Shown: one piece after another, positions 53,266 to 61,256 of the stretch
How the letters are laid out: every line of letters begins with the position of its first letter
Numbering within the stretch: the stretch's first letter is position 1
Origin: Tildeniella nuda ZEHNDER 1965/U140
GTDB taxonomy: Bacteria; Cyanobacteriota; Cyanobacteriia; Leptolyngbyales; Leptolyngbyaceae
NCBI GenBank assembly: GCA_019358895.1
Contig: JAHHIG010000019.1
Location: 45,177-109,176, forward strand
Reading direction: 5' to 3'
DNA length: 64,000 nt
Translations under genes and position numbers: made by a program
Notes under the pieces: model-generated
Told to the model about the DNA's origin: nothing
Databases searched by the model: none
What the model saw: the letters and a program-made list of their open reading frames with translations, nothing else

Positions 53266-53844
53266 ATGTCTTTGGCTTCCTGGCGGTCGCCGCTTGCCCA
53301 TGCTCTTCACCGCAATCGCTCTCTGGCGTATGCTCGTTATTTGCAGCTTGCAACCGTGCGTGCCGATCAGCGTCCTGCAAACCGTACGATCGTGTTTCGG
53401 GGGTTTCTTGATGGGACGAACCAACTGCAATTTGTCACTGACGCTCGGAATGAGAAGGCAGACCAGATCGATCGCACTCCCTGGGGTGAAGCCTGCTGGT
53501 ATTTTCCCAAAACGCGGGAACAGTTCCGTCTTGCAGGTGCTTTACTGTTAGTCAGAGCCGATCACCCTGATCCATTACTGCTCAAGGCGAGACAGACTGC
53601 ATGGCAGGCGTTATCCGATGGTGCCCGGACTCAGTTTGCCTGGGCGCATCCTGGTAAGCCTCAAACCGATCGCGATGGCTTCAATGTGCCTGTACCTGAG
53701 GCTACGACTCCTTTACCGCATTTTTGCCTGCTGCTGCTCGATCCGCAGGAAGTCGATCACCTGGAGCTACGCGGTGATCCCCAAAATCGCTGGCTGCATC
53801 AGCAAGACGGCTCAGGCTGGTCTGTCCAGGCAATCAATCCTTGA
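53266..53844 (+). CDS. Alr4036-type FMN-binding pyridoxamine-phosphate-oxidase-like protein
   Basis: A 192-residue split-barrel flavoprotein. The N-terminus (SLASWRSPLAHALHRNRSLA), RPANRTIVFRGF and the WYFPKTREQFRLAG strand match the Alr4036/Npun_F5749 family typical of cyanobacteria. It probably binds FMN; the substrate is unknown. It follows the DUF45 gene by 114 bp of pyrimidine-rich DNA and is convergent with the methyltransferase. Confidence 0.85.
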   Translation: MSLASWRSPLAHALHRNRSLAYARYLQLATVRADQRPANRTIVFRGFLDGTNQLQFVTDARNEKADQIDRTPWGEACWYFPKTREQFRLAGALLLVRADHPDPLLLKARQTAWQALSDGARTQFAWAHPGKPQTDRDGFNVPVPEATTPLPHFCLLLLDPQEVDHLELRGDPQNRWLHQQDGSGWSVQAINP

Positions 53845-53857
53845 AGATGGGAGAGCT

Positions 53858-54505
53858 TTAGCCTTCGTATGAACGATCGCCCAAAGCGATTGGCTTCGCA
53901 GTCGCAACCATCAATTCCCACGCTAAAGTAAGGCGAACTCTGGTGGCGCGCCGGATTTGAAAGCCTGCCGCACCTAGAAAGCTATGAAACTCGACCTGGG
54001 TGTAGCACTGTCTATACGCTGGATCAAACCGCTTCAACGCAAAATCGTACAGCCGACACAGCCAGTCGTCCTTACACCAATCGAGGATAACCAGTTCGCC
54101 ATCGGGCTTGAGTACCCGTTTCATTTCGATGAGGGCTGCGATCGGGTCGTCAAAGTAGTGAAGGGCACTGGCAGATACAATGACATCAAAGTTGCGATCG
54201 GCGAACGGCAAGGCAGCGACAGAAGCCTTTTGGAACGAAACATTGGGAAAGGCACGACACTTTTGTTGAGCAATGTCTAACATCTTCTCGGAGAGATCGA
54301 TGCCGACGATCGATTGTGTCGGGTGCTCCCGCAGTACCAGGCGCTCAAACGTTCCTGTGCCGCAAGCGACATCAAGAACAGTGCTGGTTGGGCTAAGCTG
54401 CGCCCAGTCTTTGAGAAACGCCAGAGTTTTAGCGACGTAACGACTCCAAACGCGATCGTACAACGCTGCCATTTGGTTGTATTGCTTACGGACGTTGGTT
54501 TCCAT
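53858..54505 (-). CDS. class I SAM-dependent methyltransferase
   Basis: A 215-residue methyltransferase. Motif I is VLDVACGTGTFERLVL near 43, followed by GIDLSEKMLDIA near 68, and motif IV-like FDVIVSASALHYFDD near 105. It lacks the conserved cysteines expected of arsenite methyltransferase ArsM, although it is head to head with the arsenosugar genes (60 bp). It could be a lipid or quinone methyltransferase. Confidence 0.85.
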   Translation of the reverse strand: METNVRKQYNQMAALYDRVWSRYVAKTLAFLKDWAQLSPTSTVLDVACGTGTFERLVLREHPTQSIVGIDLSEKMLDIAQQKCRAFPNVSFQKASVAALPFADRNFDVIVSASALHYFDDPIAALIEMKRVLKPDGELVILDWCKDDWLCRLYDFALKRFDPAYRQCYTQVEFHSFLGAAGFQIRRATRVRLTLAWELMVATAKPIALGDRSYEG

Positions 54506-54565
54506 AGGGCTGCTCGGCTCCAGCGTTCAGAGTATGCTCACTACAGTAAGGATTACAGATAACCC

Positions 54566-55192
54566 GTGAGCGATCGCCTCATTATTTTTACGCGCTACCC
54601 AGAAGCTGGAAAAGCAAAAACGCGACTGATTCCCGCTTTGGGAGCTGAAGCAGCCGCAGAACTCCATCGTCAGATGACTGAATATACGCTGGCTCAAGTT
54701 AAACGATTGCAGCAAAGTCTATCGTTAACGGTTGAAATCTGGTTTGCGGGGGGCGATCGCATCCAAATGCAAACCTGGTTAGGTTCTGATCTCAGCTATC
54801 AGCCACAGCCTGAGGGGGATCTGGGCGATCGCATGGCACAGGCATTCCAAACCGCGTTTGATAATGGTGTGAAGGCAGCGATCATCATTGGCACGGATTG
54901 TCCAGAGTTGACGGACGTGCTGCTGACAGAGGCATTTCAGGCACTACAGCAAACTGATTTGGTGTTAGGACCTGCAACGGATGGTGGCTATTACCTCATT
55001 GGGCTGAGACGATCGGTGCCTGAGTTGTTTAAGACGATCGCCTGGAGCACCGATCGCGTGTTTCAGCAAACGGTAGACATTGCCAGCAATTTGAATCTGT
55101 CTCTCGCCACTTTGCCAGCGCTTACGGATGTCGATCGACCCGACGATTTACCCGTTTGGGAGCGAACCATCACACCTAGTTCTGTGCTGTAG
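54566..55192 (+). CDS. TIGR04282-family arsenosugar-associated glycosyltransferase
   Basis: A GT-A/nucleotidyltransferase-like protein of 208 residues starting with GTG 54566. Landmarks are LIIFTRYPEAGKAKTRLIP at the start, DLGDRMAQAF near 88, and AIIIGTDCPELTDVLL near 108. This is the TIGR04282 family, which accompanies ArsS in cyanobacteria; its reaction is unproven. It begins the + strand arsenosugar set. Confidence 0.88.
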   Translation: MSDRLIIFTRYPEAGKAKTRLIPALGAEAAAELHRQMTEYTLAQVKRLQQSLSLTVEIWFAGGDRIQMQTWLGSDLSYQPQPEGDLGDRMAQAFQTAFDNGVKAAIIIGTDCPELTDVLLTEAFQALQQTDLVLGPATDGGYYLIGLRRSVPELFKTIAWSTDRVFQQTVDIASNLNLSLATLPALTDVDRPDDLPVWERTITPSSVL

Positions 55193-55622
55193 AGTTAGCC
55201 TGTTGCACCCAGGATGCTTCAGGTACTCCGTCATAGAGAACGTCAACAATTTTGTCTAACGTCATGAGTCGATAGTGAATACTATCCGCGTAACCTACTA
55301 TTTGACTCTCTGAGAAGGATTTTAACCATGTAGAATGCTTGACAATGAGGAGTGGAAAAGTCCATCCCACCCACTTTCCTTCAAGCTTCGGGATCGGCTC
55401 AACGAAAGCCACATTCCAGGGATGAACAAATTCCTCATGAACAGTGTAGGCTGGCGTGCGACCGACGAAATTTATTCGGAGTTTTGCATGAAGCCCATCA
55501 ACCGTCTTAGAGAAAATGAGTGTTATGGATAGCCCTTGTTCACCTTCGTTGATCCGAGCACAATGCACAGGGTTTGTAATCCCTTCTACGGGTTCCCATT
55601 TTTCATAGCGTTCAAGTTCCAT
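55176..55622 (-). CDS. hypothetical protein
   Basis: An unrecognised soluble 148-residue protein, rich in beta structure and aromatic residues (HPWNVAFVEPIPKLEGKWVGW). It is convergent with the TIGR04282 gene, overlapping its 3' end by 17 bp, and divergent from ArsS. The insertion on the opposite strand between two arsenosugar genes is unusual. No transmembrane segments or signal peptide are visible. Confidence 0.6.
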   Translation of the reverse strand: MELERYEKWEPVEGITNPVHCARINEGEQGLSITLIFSKTVDGLHAKLRINFVGRTPAYTVHEEFVHPWNVAFVEPIPKLEGKWVGWTFPLLIVKHSTWLKSFSESQIVGYADSIHYRLMTLDKIVDVLYDGVPEASWVQQANSTAQN

Positions 55623-55723
55623 CCGGCAACTCCAAAAGTGGTTTCAACGTGAAGCAGTCAGCAACCATTTGTAAACGATAAGCTTTTAATAGAAGACCAC
55701 AGGCAGACTGCAAAGGATTTTTA

Positions 55724-56860
55724 ATGTCTGAAACGGTACAAGACTTGACGGTAAGCATTGAGAAGAACCTCGAACGGAAGCCGTCAGCGCCATCCAAAGC
55801 GACAACGGCATTGCTGTATGGTCGATCGCGCCTCGCTGATCCACAACAACAGCTTGCAGATCTGGCAGCCGTGGATTTGTCCCAAACGCCGCAGCAGGGC
55901 GATTTTGCTCAAACGCTGGCAGCGCACCAGTGGCAAATCCTACAACCCGGCAAACTGGAGATTTTTCAAATCAACCTCGGCAAGCTGTGCAATATGACGT
56001 GCAGCCATTGCCATGTGGATGCAGGTCCCACGCGCACGGCTGAAAATATGGATCGATCGACGATCGAGTCCTGCCTGCAAGCATTAGATCAGACAGAAGC
56101 CCATACGGTCGATCTCACAGGTGGTGCGCCTGAAATGAATCCTCATTTTCGCTATCTGGTGGATCAATGTGTGGCGCGGGGCAAGCATGTGATCGATCGC
56201 TGCAATTTAACCGTTCTCTTGCTACCACGAATGCAGGATCTCCCTGAATGGCTGGCTGAACGGGGCGTAGAGATAGTCTGTTCGCTGCCCCACTATCAGC
56301 AACAAGGAACTGATACCCAACGCGGCGATGGTACGTTTGAGAAATCCATTCAAGCTCTACAACGGTTGAATGCAGCAGGCTATGGAAAGGGCGATTCTCA
56401 ACGTCAATTGGTCTTAGTGACGAATCCGTTGGGTACGTGCCTCGCCAAAAACAACCCTTGCATTGAGAAAGAATGGAAAAATGGGTTGCAGGAAAATTAT
56501 GGAATTACCTTCGATCGCCTCATTGCCCTCAATAATATGCCGATCTCTCGCTACCTGGAATGGTTAGAGACTTCAGGCAATCTGCAAGCGTATATGGAAC
56601 GTCTTGTGAATGCGTTTAATCCGGGTACGATCGCGGGTTTGATGTGTCGCAACACGCTGTCGATTTCCTGGGACGGTCGCCTTTTCGACTGCGATTTTAA
56701 TCAAATGCTGGACTTAGATGTACAACAACCGGATGGTCAGCGATCTCACATCCGCGACTTTAATCCAACGTTTCTAGCTAAACGAGAGATTGTCACCGGA
56801 CATCATTGCTTTGGCTGTACGGCTGGTGCGGGTAGTTCGTGTAGTGGGGCGATCGTGTGA
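55724..56860 (+). CDS. arsS: arsenosugar biosynthesis radical SAM protein
   Basis: A 378-residue radical SAM enzyme. The 4Fe-4S/SAM motif CNMTCSHC (Cys89, Cys93, Cys96) is CxxxCxxC, followed by LTGGAPEMNPHF, the family's GGAPE. The C-terminus has a second cysteine-rich stretch GHHCFGCTAGAGSSCSG, the usual SPASM-like end of ArsS (TIGR04167). It is proposed to join the 5'-deoxyadenosyl group to a methylated arsenic compound. ATG 55724 follows AAAGGA. ArsM is not adjacent. Confidence 0.92.
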   Translation: MSETVQDLTVSIEKNLERKPSAPSKATTALLYGRSRLADPQQQLADLAAVDLSQTPQQGDFAQTLAAHQWQILQPGKLEIFQINLGKLCNMTCSHCHVDAGPTRTAENMDRSTIESCLQALDQTEAHTVDLTGGAPEMNPHFRYLVDQCVARGKHVIDRCNLTVLLLPRMQDLPEWLAERGVEIVCSLPHYQQQGTDTQRGDGTFEKSIQALQRLNAAGYGKGDSQRQLVLVTNPLGTCLAKNNPCIEKEWKNGLQENYGITFDRLIALNNMPISRYLEWLETSGNLQAYMERLVNAFNPGTIAGLMCRNTLSISWDGRLFDCDFNQMLDLDVQQPDGQRSHIRDFNPTFLAKREIVTGHHCFGCTAGAGSSCSGAIV

Positions 56861-56870
56861 CCAAGGACAA

Positions 56871-56903
56871 AGATCCCCGACTTCTTCAAGAAGTCGGGGA
56901 TCT
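56871..56903. repeat. perfect palindrome after arsS
   Basis: AGATCCCCGACTTCTT pairs exactly with AAGAAGTCGGGGATCT around one central base, 10 bp after the arsS stop. The CCCCGACTTCTT palindrome is a common cyanobacterial dispersed repeat. It could act as a transcript-end hairpin even though no T-run follows. Confidence 0.85.
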
Positions 56904-56960
56904 GAGAATCTGTACACTTGCTTGCTAGAGCTTTTGCAGATCTTTAGGAATGCCAATTCT

Positions 56961-57287
56961 ATGTTCTCAAACATGAACGGATCAAAGGTCTTTAAAGTCT
57001 TTTTAATCTTGTGTATTCCTAGTTCAGTAATTACTCATTTTTTAGTTCTTTGGTTTGCAAAGCCCAACCTTTATTTACCTCAGCTTCTTTCTCTTAAGAC
57101 GATATTATTTTTCTTATCAATAGGTATACCCATCGGTACATTCAAGTCTCTTTTTGTTAGCGCTACTGCCTTTTTCGCCGTACCACGTTTACGATGGTGG
57201 GTGATTTTAGGAAGTACAGTAGCTTTATCGTTACCAGAGGCATGGATCTACTACGAACTTTGGACATGGACGTTTCCTTTTGGTTAA
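56961..57287 (+). CDS. small membrane protein in the arsenosugar cluster
   Basis: A 108-residue polytopic protein from ATG 56961 (AGGA upstream). Three hydrophobic segments are visible: VFKVFLILCIPSSVITHFLV, LSLKTILFFLSIGIPIGTF and a third with WWVILGSTVALSLPEAW. No family is recognised. Its place between arsS and the TIGR04283 gene suggests an associated role, possibly in export, but this is inference. Confidence 0.65.
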   Translation: MFSNMNGSKVFKVFLILCIPSSVITHFLVLWFAKPNLYLPQLLSLKTILFFLSIGIPIGTFKSLFVSATAFFAVPRLRWWVILGSTVALSLPEAWIYYELWTWTFPFG

Positions 57288-57299
57288 TTTGGTTTTCCC

Positions 57300-58034
57300 A
57301 TGCCTCGAGTTTCCATCATCATTCCCACCCTAAATGAGGCAACTTCACTAGGAAGGACATTGCGCTGCCTGAGCGTACTCGATCCGCCTGCGTGGGAAAT
57401 TTTGGTGGTGGATGGTGGCAGTCAGGATCAAACAGTGTCGATCGCCAAAACCGCTGCATTCCTGGTTATCACATCCGAACAGGCAGGACGATCGGTTCAA
57501 ATGAATCGGGGTGCGGAAGTAGCTACTGGAGAGATTCTTTGCTTTCTTCATGCGGATACATTGGTGCCCGATGATTTGGTGACAGTGATTGCAAGGACGT
57601 TGGGGAATCCCGCGATCGCCTGTGGTGGTTTCATCTCACTCATGACAGGCACCGAAACCACTCGCTGGGGCGTGTCCTTACACAACTACTTGAAAACCTA
57701 CTACGCGCCTTTGCTGTTCCGTCCCTACCGTTTCTTTTTCAAAGGGTTACGGCTGCTGTTTGGCGATCAAGTCATGTTCTGCCGTCGCGGTGATTTTTGG
57801 GCGTGTGGTGGCTTCGATCCAGCACTCCCCATTATGGAAGAAGCGGACTTGTGCCTGAAACTGCTACCCTATGGGCGCATCCGCCAGGTGAATCGAGTCG
57901 TACAGTCGTCCGATCGCCGCGTGGCAAAATGGGGGACGCTCAAAGCAACGGCGATTTATCTTTACATTGGGTTTCTTTGGGGCATCGGCGCGTCCGCCAC
58001 AACACTTAAGCGCTTCTACGAAGACATTCGCTAG
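57300..58034 (+). CDS. TIGR04283-family arsenosugar-associated glycosyltransferase
   Basis: A 244-residue GT2-type transferase. RVSIIIPTLNEATSLGRTL opens the fold, VVDGGSQDQTV follows near 36, and the acceptor DxD is LCFLHADTLVPDDL near 80. GGFDPALPIMEEADLCLKLL near 177 is the base region. The family is typically found with ArsS and the TIGR04282 protein, as here, and is thought to work on the arsenosugar product. It is 13 bp after the small membrane protein gene. Confidence 0.9.
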   Translation: MPRVSIIIPTLNEATSLGRTLRCLSVLDPPAWEILVVDGGSQDQTVSIAKTAAFLVITSEQAGRSVQMNRGAEVATGEILCFLHADTLVPDDLVTVIARTLGNPAIACGGFISLMTGTETTRWGVSLHNYLKTYYAPLLFRPYRFFFKGLRLLFGDQVMFCRRGDFWACGGFDPALPIMEEADLCLKLLPYGRIRQVNRVVQSSDRRVAKWGTLKATAIYLYIGFLWGIGASATTLKRFYEDIR

Positions 58035-58042
58035 CCATGAGT

Positions 58043-58108
58043 AGAAACCGGGTTTCTTAAGCGACGATACGTTTCAATTGATTGTTAATGATCAGAAACC
58101 CGGTTTCT
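58043..58108. repeat. paired AGAAACCGGGTTTCT palindromes
   Basis: AGAAACCGGGTTTCTT near 58043 and CAGAAACCCGGTTTCTG near 58091-58108 are each self-complementary. They can also pair with each other to close a 33-nt loop. This is another common cyanobacterial palindromic repeat. It begins about 10 bp after the TIGR04283 stop. Confidence 0.75.
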
Positions 58109-58229
58109 GAGGCTAAAGGGTAAAAAGCTGACCGCTGATTGCTCAAAAGTCCCCCGCCTCCCCTGCTCCCTCCGCTTCCCCTGCTCTCTCTGCACCCCAT
58201 ATCCCATACCCCTTTCATCCTCACTCCTC

Positions 58230-59780
58230 ATGCTCCCTTTCATCCACGACGAACCTGCTGTCCAACCACTGAATGAGTACAACCAGGAACTGCTAGCTCA
58301 GGTGCATCCACCAGATTGGGTGAATCCTGAACCTGCTGCGCTCTATGACCTAGTGGTGATCGGTGCGGGGACAGCAGGATTGGTGGTTGCAGCCGGGGCA
58401 GCAGGGCTAAAGCTGGGGTTGAAGATTGCCCTGATTGAAAAAAGCCTGATGGGTGGCGATTGCCTCACATTAGGCTGTGTGCCCTCCAAAACGGTGATTC
58501 AGTCCTCACGGGTCGCTGCCACAATACGGAATGCTGCACCGTTTGGCATTCATCCACCAGAGTCGGTAGACGTTGATTTTGCAGCGGTGATGCAGCGGAT
58601 GCGACGGGTTCGAGCCGAAATCAGCCATCACGACTCCGCAAAAGAGTTTAGTAGCCAGGGCATTGACGTGTTTCTGGGTAAGGCGACATTCCTTGATGGA
58701 AACACAGTTGAAGTGAACGGTAGCCACTTGCGCTTCAAGAAAGCAGTCATCGCAACAGGTGCTCGTGCCTCTCATCCCAAGATTCCTGGACTTGCAGACG
58801 CTGGATTTCTGACGAATGAAACAGTCTTCTCGCTCACCGATCGCCCAGCCCGCTTAGCCGTTATTGGTGGCGGACCGATCGGTTGTGAACTGGCACAGGC
58901 ATTCCATCGCCTCGGCAGTGAAGTAACCTTGCTGCACAAGAATGATCATTTGCTCGATCGCGAAGATCCTGATGCTGCCGAACTGATACAGCAACGCTTT
59001 CTCCAGGAAGGACTACACCTCGTTTTGGGTAGCACGATCGAACGGGTCGAAAAAACAGATGCGGGCAAGGTGATTTACTATCAGCAGCAGGGCGAAACCA
59101 AAACGGTAGTAGTAGACGAAATTCTCATTGGCGCGGGACGATCGCCCAACGTCGATGGACTCAACTTAGACGCAGTCGGTGTCAAACATGATGCCCATCA
59201 TGGCGTAGTCGTGAATGACTACCTGCAAACAACCAACCCTCGCATCTTTGCCGCTGGCGACATCTGTATGCAGTGGAAATTTACCCACGCAGCCGATGCA
59301 GCGGCTCGTCTGGTCATTCAGAATGCTCTCTTCGCTCCGTTTGGCTTGGGACGCAACAAACTCAGCAGCCTGGTGATGCCGTGGGTAACCTACACCGATC
59401 CTGAAATTGCCCATGTTGGACTCTACGAAGCAGACGCGCAAGCCAAAGGCTTAGACACTGACACAATCCACATTCCTTTCTCAGAGGTCGATCGTGCGCT
59501 CACCGACGGAGAAACAGATGGATTCATTAAAATTCTGCTGCGACGTGGCTCAGATCAAATTCTTGGAGCGACGATCGTGGCGCGTCATGCAGGCGAAATG
59601 ATCAGCGAAGTGACGCTGGCAATCGTCACCAAAAAGGGACTTAAAGCGCTCTCGAAAGTGATTCATCCGTATCCAACCCAGGCAGAAGCAATTAAAAAAG
59701 CGGCTGATACTTATTACCGTCAAGCCTTTCTCAATCCAACCACTCAATTTTTGTTAAAGCTCGTCGCAAAATTTAGCTAG
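58230..59780 (+). CDS. mercuric-reductase-like pyridine nucleotide-disulfide oxidoreductase
   Basis: A 516-residue FAD/NAD(P)H flavoprotein. FAD motif LVVIGAGTAGLVVAAGAAGL starts near 41, the redox-active disulfide GGDCLTLGCVPSK has Cys78 and Cys83 (C-x4-C), the NAD(P) motif AVIGGGPIGCELAQAF is near 214, and HPYPTQAE near 474 holds the His-Glu dyad. The C-terminus lacks the vicinal Cys pair of true MerA, so it is more likely a related oxidoreductase. Such genes often lie near arsenosugar genes in cyanobacteria. Confidence 0.88.
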   Translation: MLPFIHDEPAVQPLNEYNQELLAQVHPPDWVNPEPAALYDLVVIGAGTAGLVVAAGAAGLKLGLKIALIEKSLMGGDCLTLGCVPSKTVIQSSRVAATIRNAAPFGIHPPESVDVDFAAVMQRMRRVRAEISHHDSAKEFSSQGIDVFLGKATFLDGNTVEVNGSHLRFKKAVIATGARASHPKIPGLADAGFLTNETVFSLTDRPARLAVIGGGPIGCELAQAFHRLGSEVTLLHKNDHLLDREDPDAAELIQQRFLQEGLHLVLGSTIERVEKTDAGKVIYYQQQGETKTVVVDEILIGAGRSPNVDGLNLDAVGVKHDAHHGVVVNDYLQTTNPRIFAAGDICMQWKFTHAADAAARLVIQNALFAPFGLGRNKLSSLVMPWVTYTDPEIAHVGLYEADAQAKGLDTDTIHIPFSEVDRALTDGETDGFIKILLRRGSDQILGATIVARHAGEMISEVTLAIVTKKGLKALSKVIHPYPTQAEAIKKAADTYYRQAFLNPTTQFLLKLVAKFS

Positions 59781-59798
59781 AAACGCAGATTGATATTG

Positions 59799-59919
59799 GT
59801 TATACCATTTCACAAATTGTGGCTACACAGGCAAGCTTCGGCTGGCGGTCAGCGGTCAGCAGCAAAAACGAAGCAGCAAAAACGAAGCAGCAGGGCGATT
59901 TTATAGAACTGGCATGATT
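59799..59919. mobile_element. MITE-like repeat, copy C
   Basis: It runs from TATACCATTTCACAAATTGT to TATAGAACTGGCATGATT and contains TGGCTACACAGG, CTTCGGCTGGCGGTCAGC and GGCGATTTTATAG in the same order as copies A and B. Near 59862-59890 the segment AGCAAAAACGA is tandemly repeated, a local expansion. It lies 19 bp after the MerA-like stop. Confidence 0.7.
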
Positions 59920-59932
59920 CGCCAGCGATCGC

Positions 59933-60586
59933 TCATGCCTCGCGTTTTGCAGCGACAACGCCGCGATCGATTGAGTCAGGCATCTCGTTTGCTACAGGAA
60001 AAACTGGATGCCCTTTGCCCAGAAAAACCCTGGTCGTTTGCTGTACCACTTCGCTCCAATTAATTTGGGCTGGCTCCACTTCAGCAGGAGGATGGCGAAT
60101 TGCGTAACGTGCTACCTCATCAATGATGCGGTTATACAAATCCTCGTCTGTCTGAATCGGCTTATCGCTGGTTCTCGTTGTATCCCGCCAGCGTCTCACC
60201 GTCTCACTCATAAACGCTGCCTCCAGACAGACTTCATCGCTGACCAGCACAGTGATATCGGGTTCGTGGCACCGCCGTACTGGGTTGTAGCGGGCGTGCA
60301 AGCCTTGCCTGTAAATGCTGACCAAATGCGTACTCAGGCGATCGCGCTTATGCACAACAGGCACATCCGGCAAGTAGGCAAGCGTATCCCACCCAAAGAT
60401 GAGGTCATAGTCAAGCTCTTTGTAAGCGGCTCTCCAGGTACGATACGCACGATGGGTTCGCCGCTGGTAGCGTATAATACTCACCCCTTCCCCGTGAATC
60501 ACCTCCTCTTCTAACGTTTCCAGCTTCGGTTGTGCTTTGCCCAAGAACCAATTAATGAGGCGCTTGAGCAGATCTTGGATTTTCAT
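59933..60586 (-). CDS. hypothetical cyanobacterial protein
   Basis: A 217-residue soluble protein that I cannot name. The basic, helical N-terminus (MKIQDLLKRLINWFLGKAQP) could associate with a membrane. A central region has RAYRTWRAAYKELDYDLIFGWDT, and the C-terminal part is beta/helix mixed. There are no catalytic motifs I recognise. It is on the opposite strand from its neighbours. Confidence 0.6.
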   Translation of the reverse strand: MKIQDLLKRLINWFLGKAQPKLETLEEEVIHGEGVSIIRYQRRTHRAYRTWRAAYKELDYDLIFGWDTLAYLPDVPVVHKRDRLSTHLVSIYRQGLHARYNPVRRCHEPDITVLVSDEVCLEAAFMSETVRRWRDTTRTSDKPIQTDEDLYNRIIDEVARYAIRHPPAEVEPAQINWSEVVQQTTRVFLGKGHPVFPVANEMPDSIDRGVVAAKREA

Positions 60587-60869
60587 AGCGACGCAGGAAA
60601 AGATGGTTTCAGTATGCCCAAACTGCCTGAAATCACTACAGCTAGCCGTTTACCTGAAGATGGTTAGTTACGATTGTTAAGTAGCAGGGCAGTGCCCACC
60701 CTTAATTTCAATCTCAAATAGACAGCTCAAATAGACAACGACTCATTACAGAGACTCCCTGAGCTATATCCAAGACGCGCCGACTCATCGCCAAGCCCGG
60801 ACAACCTATCACAAAGACTCTCTGACTCATCGCCAAGCCTAGACGATCGACCACAGGGACGCACTGAAG

Positions 60870-61017
60870 CTATATCAAAGACTCGACGACCTATATCAAA
60901 GACTCGACGACCTATATCAAAGACTCGACGACCTATATCAAAGACTCGACGACCTATATCAAAGACTCGACGACCTATATCAAAGACTCGACGACCTATA
61001 TCCAGGACTCGACGACC
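60870..61017. repeat. 21-bp tandem array encoding a heptad
   Basis: Seven tandem copies start at about 60871, 60892, 60913, 60934, 60955, 60976 and 60997. Six are identical over TATATCAAAGACTCGACGAC and the last has TATATCCAGG. Read on + frame 3 it gives (LYQRLDD) repeated, and on - it gives (RRVFDIG) repeated. Both frames are open, but neither has a clear start, ribosome site or family. More diverged relatives of the unit occur at about 60755-60860. Confidence 0.9.
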
Positions 61018-61256
61018 TAGTTTAAACAGCGGGGGTTGAACCCTGGCATGACGACGACACACCTTAGACGTTGGCGCTACCTATGGCTTTTTGAGTGAGG
61101 CTAAAGCCTTCTTTGTTGCGGTGAGATAAGCCAGCGCTATACTCTGTTCCCCGCTGCCATCAACCCAACGATCGCTCCCTTAACCTGGTCGCTGCCATGA
61201 CCCAGCTATGATGGTTTGAGTAAACCGCAACTTGCCCTGATGTCGTCCAGGTATCC

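Noticed and set aside
53858..54505. ArsM arsenite methyltransferase
   Set aside because: Too short and lacking the conserved arsenic-binding cysteines.
58230..59780. True mercuric reductase MerA
   Set aside because: The C-terminal vicinal cysteine pair and a metal-binding N-terminal domain are absent and there are no other mer genes.
60727..61062. A 111-residue protein on the - strand over the 21-bp array
   Set aside because: Most of it is the translated tandem repeat; the opposite strand is equally open, so I list it as a repeat only.
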